DNA of 64,000 nt from Pseudonocardia hierapolitana (GCF_007994075.1 NZ_VIWU01000001.1:3286001-3350000), one strand, 5' to 3'; positions 8,485 to 16,640 are shown, numbered from the stretch's first letter. The notes: generated from the letters alone by a model not told the origin. Translations and numbers: made by a program.

Positions 8485-8925
8485 ATGAACGGCACCGAGG
8501 GATTCAACCCGAATCGCGCAGATCGCGCCGCCTGCCTCGAGCGCATTGAGAAGGCGGTGCAGGCTGTCGGTCGCCGACTGAACTCGGAGATCATCACCAG
8601 CCGCGACGCCCAGGCACCCGAACTTCGGGACGCATTGGCCATCGAGAACGTACCCAACGGGTTCACTAAGCACCAACTGCCGGTCTACCTGTCCGAGTCT
8701 TCGTTCCTGTTCGTCACAGTCGCCGAGCCTGGAGCGGCCAGCACCACACACTCACATGACGAGGGCGACGGCATCCGCTTCATCGTGAGTGGTTCGATCG
8801 AGTACGAGGGAGTCGAACTGACCGCGGGCGATTGGATGTTCGTGCCTCGCGGGGCCGAGTACTCGTTCACGACAGGCCGGATGGGCGCGGTGATGTGCTA
8901 CTGCTACTGCTGCTGTTGCGCCTGA
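8485..8925 (+). CDS. Cupin-domain protein with C-terminal Cys-Tyr-Cys cluster
   Basis: A 146-residue protein. Residues 60-130 form a cupin barrel: SSFLFVTVAEPGAASTTHSH, FIVSGSIEYEGVELTAGDW and VPRGAEYSF. The metal-binding histidines are likely in THSHDEGD. The protein then ends abruptly in VMCYCYCCCCA (residues 136-146), with six cysteines in eight positions, an extreme composition for a C-terminus. The N-terminal 50 residues are helical and charged. GGAGGGAC precedes the ATG by a few bases, so the frame is firm. It opens the unusual accessory block: the protein-modification operon follows downstream in the same direction. The tail could bind metal or be a modification substrate; either is inference. 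Confidence 0.75.
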   Translation: MNGTEGFNPNRADRAACLERIEKAVQAVGRRLNSEIITSRDAQAPELRDALAIENVPNGFTKHQLPVYLSESSFLFVTVAEPGAASTTHSHDEGDGIRFIVSGSIEYEGVELTAGDWMFVPRGAEYSFTTGRMGAVMCYCYCCCCA

Positions 8926-8952
8926 GATGAGACCTCCCCGACTTGACAGCAA

Positions 8953-9234
8953 GTGACTCGGCAGCTGGCGCTGCCCGACGTCGTGTTGGATCGCCGCGAC
9001 CCGGCCCCGATCAACGGCAGAGGCAGACGCCCACCCGCTGTGCGACGGTGGATCAACATCGCCGACCCCGGCGACATCATCGCCATCCCCCGCGGACTCG
9101 CCAATTACTTCGATGGCATCGACACTGACCTGACCACCCCGGTTGGAGTATTCAACGCCCACAAGGCAGCCGGCTATCTGTCGTGTACGACAACAGCGGC
9201 CGCGCTGGCGACGCTACTCGGGACCCACCGCTGA
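8953..9234 (+). pseudogene. C-terminal relic of an alpha/beta hydrolase (serine peptidase-like)
   Basis: A 93-codon frame that aligns only with the end of an alpha/beta-hydrolase domain. RRWINIADPGDIIAIPRGL carries the acid-strand motif (W-N-x-x-D-P-x-D) and VGVFNAHKAAGYLSCTTTAA carries the catalytic-His helix. The nucleophile and N-terminal two thirds are absent. The same motifs (TWLNAWAAADAVAV, then AHDIDEYL) occur in the intact trypsin-hydrolase fusion at 20166-22127, so the relic derives from a related effector-like enzyme. It starts 27 bp after the cupin gene. Confidence 0.5.
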
Positions 9235-9320
9235 TGGACGGCGTCCTGTCCGGCTGTGACGCTGCCGCCGATTCGGCGGACCCAGCGCCTCGCCGTGGCG
9301 CGCTGAAGAGGGGCAGCCAC

Positions 9321-9863
9321 GTGACCGCGGACGTGAGCATCCGCGCTGAGCTGGCCGCCCGAATCCTGCGCGTCGACGGACAGCGCCCTGACCGCCCGCC
9401 GGGTCTGTCCACGGTGTGGCGGTCCGGGCACCTGCCCCCCGAACTGCCGGGCGACACCTCTCACGGGGAAGACCAGGCCCGCTGGGCACCGCCCGGCGCA
9501 CCCTCGCCGAGGGCGGCTGACCGGCTCGTGGACCCCTGGGCGGCCGCACTGCCGCTCAACGTCGGGATGCGCGGCTACCTCGGGGCCTGCGTCAATCGCC
9601 CGGCAGACGTCCGGCATCTGCGAGCGGTCGGCGACGTCGACGGCCTGGGGATCGCGTCGTGCCTCGACGCATGGCGCTGGCTGTTCCGGCCGGACGTGGT
9701 GCTGCGCCCGTTCGCGAACGCGTGGTTGAACGTGGCTCAACGCGGCGACCACCACGCGCACGTCTTCGATGCCGAGCCGTTCGTAGGCGAAGCGCGGCCC
9801 GGACGTCGGCGCCACGTTCACGTCCTGAAACCCAGAAGGGGACTCCTCCGTGTCGCCGCGTGA
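9321..9863 (+). CDS. Unrecognised protein, first gene of the hydroxylase/glycosyltransferase operon
   Basis: A 180-residue frame from a GTG at 9321 preceded by GAGGGG. Its end overlaps the glycosyltransferase start by 14 bp, which supports its reality, and third positions are G/C-rich. It contains PWAAALPLNVGMRGYLGACV, CLDAWRWLFRPDVVLRPF and NAWLNVAQRGDHHAHVF. The last phrase loosely resembles the strand preceding the iron site in some 2-oxoglutarate oxygenases, but no complete HxD...H set is seen, so I do not assign a function. It could be a partner or scaffold for the downstream enzymes. Confidence 0.45.
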   Translation: MTADVSIRAELAARILRVDGQRPDRPPGLSTVWRSGHLPPELPGDTSHGEDQARWAPPGAPSPRAADRLVDPWAAALPLNVGMRGYLGACVNRPADVRHLRAVGDVDGLGIASCLDAWRWLFRPDVVLRPFANAWLNVAQRGDHHAHVFDAEPFVGEARPGRRRHVHVLKPRRGLLRVAA

Positions 9864-10803
9864 CAGGATCCTCGTGCAGATCCCGGCCTACCGCGATCCC
9901 GAGCTGATGCCGACCGTCCTCGACCTGCTGCGCACGGCGGCGTGCCCGGAACGGCTGAGCGTCGTTATCGCTTGGCAGTACGGCGAGGACGAGCGGGAGC
10001 TGGAAAAGCCGCTGCGGCGGCTAGCGCCGGTGCGGCTGCTCATGACGCGGGCGGCCAATAGCCAGGGCTGCAACTGGGCGCGGCGCGAGCTGCAGCGGTG
10101 CTGGTCGGGAGAGGAGTTCACGCTGCTGCTCGACTCCCATCACCGATTCGCGCCGGGCTGGGACGCGACCCTGGTCAATCTGCACCGGCAGCTGCGGGAC
10201 TCCGGCATCGAGCGGCCCGTGATGACCGCCTACCTGCCGCCCTACGACCCGGTGCGCGATCCGCAGGGCCGCGTCGAGGCCGTGTATCGGATGGCGTTGC
10301 TCGAGCGGCGCAAGGGCCTGATGTTCCGTCTCACGGGCCACCCCGTGCCCGGGTGGCGGAAGCTGACGAGACCCATCCCGGCCTGCTTCGCCTCTCTGCA
10401 CCTGCTCTTCGCCGAGGGAAGGTTCAACGAGGTCGTGGCCTGCGATCCCGACATCTACTTCTTCGCCGACGAGATCGCGATCGCGTTGCGCGCGTTCACC
10501 CACGGCTACGACCTATTCCACCCCCACGTCGTGCTGGGGTGGCACCTCTACGACCGGACGACGCGCGGCCGGCACTGGGACGACCACATCGGATCTTCCC
10601 GGCAGCGGGAACAATCGATCGAGCGCCTCCGGTCGCTCTACGCGGGCCGTTACTGCGGCCGCTACGGGATCGGCGACCAGCGGACGCTGGCCGAGTACGA
10701 ACAATTGACGGGCGAGCCTCTGCTCGCCCGGAAGACCGAACCGCTCCGGTGGGAGGAGGACCATGTCTATTTCGCCCGAGGTCCGCGCGGCACTCGTCCA
10801 TAG
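9850..10803 (+). CDS. Skp1-type GlcNAc-transferase-like glycosyltransferase
   Basis: A 317-residue cytoplasmic GT-A-type enzyme. RILVQIPAYRDPELMPTVLD opens the nucleotide-sugar domain, CNWARRELQRCW follows near residue 75, and LLLDSHHRFAPGWD (about 92-105) gives the DxH metal/sugar motif. This set belongs to the Glycosyltransferase (GlcNAc) family, whose known eukaryotic member attaches GlcNAc to hydroxyproline on Skp1 after a prolyl 4-hydroxylase has acted. Here a Pro-rich repeat protein and a hydroxylase are encoded immediately downstream with overlapping ends, so the same two-step chemistry is the natural inference. The GTG start has a GAAGGGGA site upstream. Donor sugar unproven. Confidence 0.8.
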   Translation: MSPRDRILVQIPAYRDPELMPTVLDLLRTAACPERLSVVIAWQYGEDERELEKPLRRLAPVRLLMTRAANSQGCNWARRELQRCWSGEEFTLLLDSHHRFAPGWDATLVNLHRQLRDSGIERPVMTAYLPPYDPVRDPQGRVEAVYRMALLERRKGLMFRLTGHPVPGWRKLTRPIPACFASLHLLFAEGRFNEVVACDPDIYFFADEIAIALRAFTHGYDLFHPHVVLGWHLYDRTTRGRHWDDHIGSSRQREQSIERLRSLYAGRYCGRYGIGDQRTLAEYEQLTGEPLLARKTEPLRWEEDHVYFARGPRGTRP

Positions 10804-11380
10804 GTATGGGAATGAGGGTGCTGGTGTCGATCAACGACTGCTCGAGCGGATCATCGACGAGGTGGCAGAGCACGCCTCCGCGCCGCCTCCCGCATCCCCG
10901 TTCGACGGCTCGTGGATGGACTCCTACGTCGCCCACTGGGCGCTGGGCCGGTCCGGTCCTCCCGGCCGCGACCGCTCCGCCGACGTCGCCGAGATTCTGC
11001 GGGCGGGAATGGACGCCAGGTTCGAGGAGCGTAAGGCCGAAATCCTCGCGTGGATCCGTGGCATGCTGCTCCCGCCCGACGGCGGCCCGCCGGAGCCCGG
11101 CACACCACCGGTCGGTCCCCTTGCCATGGTGGGGCCGGAGCCACCTGATGGCGGCCCACCCGAGCCAGGTACCCCCCCGGTCGGCCCGTCCGCACCCGAG
11201 CCGCCCGACGGCGGCCCACCGGAGCCCGGGGTCCCGCCCGTCGGCCCGGACCCGCAGGTCCTCGGCGACAACCCGTGGATCCTGTACTGGCTGGTCTCCG
11301 TCAAGGCCCCCGCGCTCCTCGACGTGCTCGACGCGCACCTGACCCGCCGGCTCGGTGAGCTGGGGTTCGAGCCGCGATGA
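10763..11380 (+). CDS. Proline/glycine-repeat protein, candidate modification substrate
   Basis: A 205-residue protein. Residues 1-100 are a helical, charged domain (VRAALVHRYGNEG, DARFEERKAEILAWIRGMLL). Residues 104-162 hold three copies of a 16-residue repeat, PPDGGPPEPG[TV]PPVGP, at 104-119, 127-142 and 147-162. A hydrophobic/helical C-terminal domain follows (NPWILYWLVSVKAPALLDVL, then HLTRRLGELG). GGGAGGAGGACC precedes the ATG, and the gene overlaps the glycosyltransferase by 41 bp and the dioxygenase by 4 bp. The operon position makes the prolines the likely targets of hydroxylation and glycosylation. No known family recognised. Confidence 0.8.
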   Translation: MSISPEVRAALVHRYGNEGAGVDQRLLERIIDEVAEHASAPPPASPFDGSWMDSYVAHWALGRSGPPGRDRSADVAEILRAGMDARFEERKAEILAWIRGMLLPPDGGPPEPGTPPVGPLAMVGPEPPDGGPPEPGTPPVGPSAPEPPDGGPPEPGVPPVGPDPQVLGDNPWILYWLVSVKAPALLDVLDAHLTRRLGELGFEPR

Positions 11381-12891
11381 GTACGTTCTGCTCATACGCA
11401 GGCGCGCTCGGGGCTGAGCACAACGCTGTCATCTACGCGACCGCAGTCGGCGGGCGGGACGGCTTCCAGGAGTCGCGGGTGGTCCGGCGCGGCGTCGACC
11501 GGCAGGTCCGCGCTTCAACGGTGCTCTACGCCGACCGGCTCACCGGCGTCGTGGGTGTCGTACGGGACGCGGTGCTGGCGCGGCTGGAGCAGGCCCGCCG
11601 GGTGCTCGAAATCCCCGAATTCGACGTCGGCACCGTCGAGTTCCAGCTGACCAGCCACAACGACGGCGAGTTCTTCGGGCCGCACACGGACGCGGCGTCG
11701 CCGGACACAGCGACCCGGATGCTGACCTTCGTCTACTACGTCCATCGCGAGCCGAAGGGTTACACCGGCGGCGAGCTTGTGTTCCACGGCCCGGACGGGA
11801 AGGAGGAGCTGTTCAACCCGGAGAACGACACGCTCGTCTTGTTCGATCCGCGGATCTCGCACGAGGTCCGGCCAATCTCCTGCCCATCGGGGACTTTCGA
11901 GGACGGCCGATTCACCCTCAACGGTTGGGTGCACCGGCGGACCGCATCGCGGTCGTCGAGCGCATTCTTCGACCAGAAGATCTTTACACCCGTGCGCCAG
12001 TGGTCCCGGCGCGGCGCCGGCGTGGGCGCCGCTCCGCCGTCCCGCCCACGTATGGAGGACGCGCAGCACCTGCGCGACCTGCTCCTGCTGTACGGCGACC
12101 TGCACCGCACCGGCTCGTCCCCGCGCACCGTCGACGTGCGTCCGGCGCTGGACGCCGACACGTTCTTCGACGAGTACTACGCCCGTAACCGGCCCGTTAT
12201 GATCCCCGGCGGGATAGCCGACTGCGAAGCCGTACGGGACTGGTCACCTGAGTTCCTCGCGCAGCGGTACAGCGACGTGCGGATTGAGATTACGTCCGGT
12301 CGAGACGCGATGCCCGACTATGAGCGGCGATACCGGGAGACAATCGAGGTCGTCACGCTGGCCGAACTGGCCCGGCGGCTCGCGGCGGCCGGCAAGACAA
12401 ACGACTTCTACGTCGTCGCTCGCAACAACGTCCTCGACCGCTCCGAGCTTCGCGCTCTTCGCGACGCCCTCACGCCACCGCCCGGGATCGTCGACAACAC
12501 CGACCGCCGCGCGGGCGCCACTAAGCTGTGGATCGGACCTCAAGGCACTGTGACGCCGATGCACTTCGACGAGCACTCAATCCTCTTCGCTCAGGTGCAT
12601 GGGCGGAAGCACTTCAAGCTAGCGCCCTCGTTCGACCATCCCCGGATGTACGCGCACCACACCTGGTACAGCGCCGTCGATCCCGAGTCGGTCGACCTAC
12701 ATCAGTACCCACTGTTCGCCGACGTCAGTCTCATGGACGTGGTGCTGGGGCCCGGCGACTGCCTCTTCCTCCCCGTGGGGTGGTGGCATTGGGCGAAGTC
12801 GCTGTCCGTGTCAATCTCAGCGACCTTCTCCAGCTTCGATCGGCCATGGCGCAACACTGCCCTCGGGCGACGACAGCATCAACCGACATGA
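11377..12891 (+). CDS. Prolyl 4-hydroxylase-like / JmjC-like double dioxygenase
   Basis: A 504-residue fusion of two iron/2-oxoglutarate-type domains. Residues 80-187 form a prolyl-4-hydroxylase-like oxygenase: GPHTDAASPD gives H103 and D105, YTGGELVFHG follows, RISHEVRP gives H162, and GRFTLNGWVHRR supplies the 2-oxoglutarate arginine. Residues 230-490 form a cupin_8/JmjC-type domain: TPMHFDEHS gives H396 and D398, VHGRKHFKLAP follows, and LFLPVGWWHWAKS gives H471. Both metal triads look intact. The ATG overlaps the Pro-repeat gene stop (ATGA). The first domain probably hydroxylates proline in that protein; the second may hydroxylate another residue of the same or a further target. Confidence 0.85.
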   Translation: MSTFCSYAGALGAEHNAVIYATAVGGRDGFQESRVVRRGVDRQVRASTVLYADRLTGVVGVVRDAVLARLEQARRVLEIPEFDVGTVEFQLTSHNDGEFFGPHTDAASPDTATRMLTFVYYVHREPKGYTGGELVFHGPDGKEELFNPENDTLVLFDPRISHEVRPISCPSGTFEDGRFTLNGWVHRRTASRSSSAFFDQKIFTPVRQWSRRGAGVGAAPPSRPRMEDAQHLRDLLLLYGDLHRTGSSPRTVDVRPALDADTFFDEYYARNRPVMIPGGIADCEAVRDWSPEFLAQRYSDVRIEITSGRDAMPDYERRYRETIEVVTLAELARRLAAAGKTNDFYVVARNNVLDRSELRALRDALTPPPGIVDNTDRRAGATKLWIGPQGTVTPMHFDEHSILFAQVHGRKHFKLAPSFDHPRMYAHHTWYSAVDPESVDLHQYPLFADVSLMDVVLGPGDCLFLPVGWWHWAKSLSVSISATFSSFDRPWRNTALGRRQHQPT

Positions 12892-13022
12892 GGCGCGCAG
12901 CCGGTGGCGTCGTTCATGCCCGATCGGCAAGACGCGAACGCCGCATCGCCGTGCGTTCGCCATCGACGGTTTGACGGTCACAAGCCGCGCCAGCCTCCCT
13001 ACCAAATCGGTCTCGAGGCCGG

Positions 13023-13541
13023 TTACATTGCGACAGCAGGGCCCTGATCCGGCAGATCGACACAGATTAGTGTGCAGCACTCTGGGCCTGCCGGACATTC
13101 CTCGATACAGAACCAGAAGCAGTATCGTCGCATCGCGATTCCGCCCGAACCGGTACCTAACGGAGAACTAGGCCCCCGGAAGATGCGGTAGCCCCCTTGA
13201 GATGGCGCCACGCCCGCGCCGCCGCAACCGGAGCACTCACCGGGCGTTGTCGCGCGGGTCCCCGTGGCTGCCGCAGGATGCGCGGACACCGCAACGGAAG
13301 ACGACCCGCCAAAATCCGTTGAGGCGATGAGCGGCGATCGGCCCAGGTCGGATTTGCAGTGGCGACAACGAACAGCTTCCGGGTTGATGTTCTCCTTGCA
13401 TATCGGACATGTGCCGCCATGATCCGGCGGCCGGCCGATCGTCGCCTGACAATGAGGACATTTTGTTGCGCCGTCCCGTACCGGCTCCTTACAGGAGGGA
13501 CAGAATCTAGCGCCACTCTCTGTTTGCGCGTTCTCGGACAT
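13023..13541 (-). CDS. Double zinc-ribbon protein with Cys-rich C-terminal tail
   Basis: A 172-residue protein. Two treble-clef-type zinc ribbons come first: C14/C17/C28/C31 (FCPSCKEPV...KCPHCQ) and C45/C48/C59/C62 (TCPICKENI...RCRHCK). A low-complexity Ala/Gly/Ser linker follows, with CSGCGG at 103-108. The end is a compact Cys-rich segment, RRYCFWFCIEECPAGPECC followed by TLIC (residues 138-160). GGGAGAG precedes the ATG, 15 bp after the stop of the CLCA-like gene, so they form an operon. The tail recalls a small disulphide- or metal-rich peptide appended to a carrier domain. Function unknown. Confidence 0.75.
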   Translation of the reverse strand: MSENAQTESGARFCPSCKEPVRDGATKCPHCQATIGRPPDHGGTCPICKENINPEAVRCRHCKSDLGRSPLIASTDFGGSSSVAVSAHPAAATGTRATTPGECSGCGGAGVAPSQGGYRIFRGPSSPLGTGSGGIAMRRYCFWFCIEECPAGPECCTLICVDLPDQGPAVAM

Positions 13542-13556
13542 AGCGATCTCTCCCGA

Positions 13557-15974
13557 TCAGTTCTCGTAGAGCCGGGTCCAGTCCGCTGATCGCAGGCGGG
13601 TCGGGCGGGGTCGGTGGGGCAAGGGTCGGGACGGGATCTCGTCGTCGGGTTTCGGCTTGCGGCGTTCGCCGACGTCGAAGCCGATCACGACTTGGCGAAC
13701 GAAGAACGGTGCGCCCGGGTCGGAGTCGATGGAGTCGGTCTCGCTGTGGCTGAGCCGGGTGAAGGGCTCGGCGATGGACGCCGTCGGAGATCCGACGATC
13801 GTGACCAACGCCCGATACCGTCCATCCTCCTGAGGCTGGTAGACCGCCTGGTAGTTGCCGGTGTTGCGGCGATCGGCCTCGTCGTCGACGAGCACGGTGC
13901 TCCATGTCGCGCCGCTGGGGGCGGTGACGTTAGCGCGCACACCGATGTCGCTCAACTGGTGCTTCCAGCGCGCAGCGCCGCGGATGACCACCGGCGTTGC
14001 CGAGGGCGCCCACGGGGGCGCCGACGCGAAAACCTGTAGGTTGCGGTTCTCCCCTCCGGCCACCACCCCGGCGGTGAACGCGGCACCGGGTCGCACCCGG
14101 ACGGCGACCAGCAGCCATCGACCGGGAAGCGGACGATCCACCACGACGAACTCGTGTGGCGAAGTGCTCTCGACGTGATGGACGTCGCCCGCATTCGGGT
14201 CGACGACCGCGCCGTCGGGAGCTACCAGGTAGAGCCAGACGTCCTCCTTCGGCGGGTGGACGATGCTGAAGGACGCCCGGTCGGCATCCGACTCAACGTC
14301 GACCGGAATCACCACGATCCGATCGGAACGTTGCCGACCGCGTTTGAGCAGACTCTCCAGCGACTTCACTCCCGCGGCGTCCAGCAGCGTCGCGAGCGGC
14401 GGGCGCTGGCCCGGCCGCACGGATCCTTTGCCCTGCTCGAGCGGCGGCTCGATGATCTCGTCGATGCCGCTGTTCCCGCTGTCCGGGAACAGCGCCGGCT
14501 CGGTAGTGATGATCCCGCCGCGCACCTCCGCGTTGATCTCGATCATCGCATTCTCGATCACGTTGGGCTGGTTGTCGCCTACGCTGAATGACCGCCCGCC
14601 GGTTCCGGCGGCGAGGCCGTCGAGCACGCCCATGTCCACGGCCCCCGGCTGGCCCACACCCAGCGCATACAGGCGGATGCCGCCCTCCTGGTATTCGTCC
14701 AACGCCTCGGTCGGCGACGAGCCCGTGGGGAAGTTGTGGATCCCGTCGGTGATCAGCAGTGCGACCTGCACGGCGGCTCGGGTGGGCAGGCTCTCGATCT
14801 GGTCGCGCCCGGCGAACAGGGCGTCGCGGATGTTCGTGGATCCGCGCGGGGTCAGCGCGTTGATCGTCGTGGTGGTCGGACCGAGCCCGCCGAGCGCGGA
14901 CACCTGGGTCAGGCCGAGCAGGGTGTCGATCTGGTCGTCATAGGAGATCAGGGACAGAAGGTCGTTGCCGACCGAGCAGAACTCCAACCAGTAGACGGCG
15001 CCGTGGCGAGCATCGGTCATTTTGTTGCCCACGCTCATCGAGCCGGAGCGGTCGACCATCACCGCGAAACGCGACTGCTTGTCCAGAACGATCCAGTCCG
15101 GTGTGCTGAACCCCGTGGTCGGTCCCGCAACGGCCGGGTCGGGCGCGGCGAGTCCGGTGTAGCCGGGCCGGGCGACAATGGTCTCCCAGCACGAGTCGTG
15201 GTTGCGCGCTTCCTGCTGGGTGTCGAGATCGGCGTCGTGGTTGCTGTCGGAGCAGAACTCGGTGACCGGTTGCGCCGCAGGTGTCCAATTGCCTGCGGCA
15301 TCCAGGGTTCCGGCGGCACCTCGACTGTTCTCCATGATGCAGAACCGCGACCCGGTGGCCGTCGCGCACTCGGCGGGGAATTGGTACTGCACCCGTCCGT
15401 CCGAATCGGTCGTCGGCGACTGCGAGAAGGCGGGGCTGACGGTGAGCGACGTCGTCGTGTTGGCAGCAATATTTCGACGCTCGAGGTTCGCACCGAACTT
15501 GAGAATGGCGTCAGCGTCCACGAGCGCGCCCGGGGCGAAGCTGCTTCCCACGAGTGGCACCGTGGCGTTGTCGGGTGCCGCGACGGACGTATCAATCTGC
15601 TCGAGCACAGCATCGGCGGCGTACTCCTCCCCCAGCGCCCACACGTGATGTCCCATCTCGTGGTGGTGGGTGAGGACCTGGAACTTCACGTAGGGCATCA
15701 GATGGAGGGCCTGACCGGGAACGCCGAACTTTCCCCACGTGCCATAGCTCGGGTCCCCGCTGGCATGCAGAATGATCTCCGCGCTGTCCGCCCCGACCGA
15801 TTCGTCGCAGACGAAGATCCGGCCGTACTGAACCTGGCCTTCCGACGCGTCCCAGAACAGCTCGGACGCCTTCTCGAAGCTTCGCCGCCACTCCGTGGCG
15901 TCGGAGCTGCTCATGGAGAAGTTAGCAACAACGACAAGATCGAACTTGCCGTTCTTGAACCGACCCATACCCAT
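13557..15974 (-). CDS. CLCA-like zinc metalloprotease with VWA domain
   Basis: An 805-residue protein. Residues 1-120 hold a zinc-peptidase core ending in THHHEMGHHVWALGEEY, an HExxH (H105-H109) followed by the WxxxGEEY context typical of the CLCA family metalloprotease domain. Cys-containing segments FCIMENS, TEFCSDSNHD and RNHDSCWE (210-265) follow, again as in CLCA. A von Willebrand A domain begins AVMVDRSGSM with MIDAS residues D308, S310 and S312, and has LITDGIHNFP later. The last 250 residues are beta-rich. No signal peptide is seen, whereas animal CLCA proteins are secreted and self-cleave. GGGAGGG supports the start at 15974. Role here unknown. Confidence 0.8.
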   Translation of the reverse strand: MGMGRFKNGKFDLVVVANFSMSSSDATEWRRSFEKASELFWDASEGQVQYGRIFVCDESVGADSAEIILHASGDPSYGTWGKFGVPGQALHLMPYVKFQVLTHHHEMGHHVWALGEEYAADAVLEQIDTSVAAPDNATVPLVGSSFAPGALVDADAILKFGANLERRNIAANTTTSLTVSPAFSQSPTTDSDGRVQYQFPAECATATGSRFCIMENSRGAAGTLDAAGNWTPAAQPVTEFCSDSNHDADLDTQQEARNHDSCWETIVARPGYTGLAAPDPAVAGPTTGFSTPDWIVLDKQSRFAVMVDRSGSMSVGNKMTDARHGAVYWLEFCSVGNDLLSLISYDDQIDTLLGLTQVSALGGLGPTTTTINALTPRGSTNIRDALFAGRDQIESLPTRAAVQVALLITDGIHNFPTGSSPTEALDEYQEGGIRLYALGVGQPGAVDMGVLDGLAAGTGGRSFSVGDNQPNVIENAMIEINAEVRGGIITTEPALFPDSGNSGIDEIIEPPLEQGKGSVRPGQRPPLATLLDAAGVKSLESLLKRGRQRSDRIVVIPVDVESDADRASFSIVHPPKEDVWLYLVAPDGAVVDPNAGDVHHVESTSPHEFVVVDRPLPGRWLLVAVRVRPGAAFTAGVVAGGENRNLQVFASAPPWAPSATPVVIRGAARWKHQLSDIGVRANVTAPSGATWSTVLVDDEADRRNTGNYQAVYQPQEDGRYRALVTIVGSPTASIAEPFTRLSHSETDSIDSDPGAPFFVRQVVIGFDVGERRKPKPDDEIPSRPLPHRPRPTRLRSADWTRLYEN

Positions 15975-16165
15975 ACCGCCAGCCCTCCCTTGTCGCTCCG
16001 GTAAGGAGGCGCGGGTACCGGCCGCAGATACCGGTGCACGGCTGGAGCACTCGCCCCCTCGACCCTGTGGGTGCCGAGAACTGCGTCAGGTCTCCTGACC
16101 AGCGCCTTCGTGGTCGCCTAGGCGCGACGACCACCGGCCATCGCGGATCAGCATGATCGATCATT

Positions 16166-16640
16166 GTGGCCCTCCGACTCGCCGATCTCATGCTCGGACG
16201 CGTGCTCAGCTGGCTCGTGCTGCTCGCCCGATCCGACACCGTCAAGGACACGCTGCTGCGCTGGCACGCCCAGCTCGTCGCCCACCGCTGGACCTATCCA
16301 CGGCGAACACCGGGGCGCCCAGCGGTCACCCAGAGAGTTCGCGATCTGGTGCTACGGATGGCGCGGGAGAACTCAAGGTGGGGCTACCGACGCATCCACC
16401 GCGAGCTCGTCGGGCTCGGCCACCCGATCGCCGCGTCGACAGTGTGAAAGATCCTCAAGGCCGATGGCATCGACCCCGCACCGCGACGGTCCGGACCGAC
16501 CTGGCGACAGTTCCTCGCCGCGAAGGCCCAGGCGATCCTCGCGGTCGACTTCGCCCACGTCGACAGGCGTGCCGTCGTTTCCGACGAGGCTGCGGCGGAT
16601 GAGACGGTCCAGGACCGGCAGCGCTCCAGCGCCGTCCTGG
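16166..16640 (+). pseudogene. Integrase-core (DDE) transposase relic
   Basis: The frame reads VALRLADLMLGRVLSWLVLL, then WHAQLVAHRWTYPRR, then MARENSRWGYRRIHREL, which is the start and helix-turn-helix region of an rve-type transposase. Residues expected between LVLLARSD and LLRWH are missing, indicating an internal deletion. An in-frame TGA at 16445 interrupts the protein, after which KILKADGIDPAPRR and AILAVDFAHVD (first catalytic Asp) continue before homology stops. Certainly inactive. Confidence 0.7.

Noticed and set aside
9321..9863. 2-oxoglutarate oxygenase assignment
   Set aside because: NAWLNVAQRGDHHAH is suggestive, but no HxD...H triad or arginine follows, so no function is assigned.
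16445..16447. TGA in the transposase relic as a recoded codon
   Set aside because: The gene also has an internal deletion and lost C-terminus, so a nonsense mutation in a dead gene is simpler.
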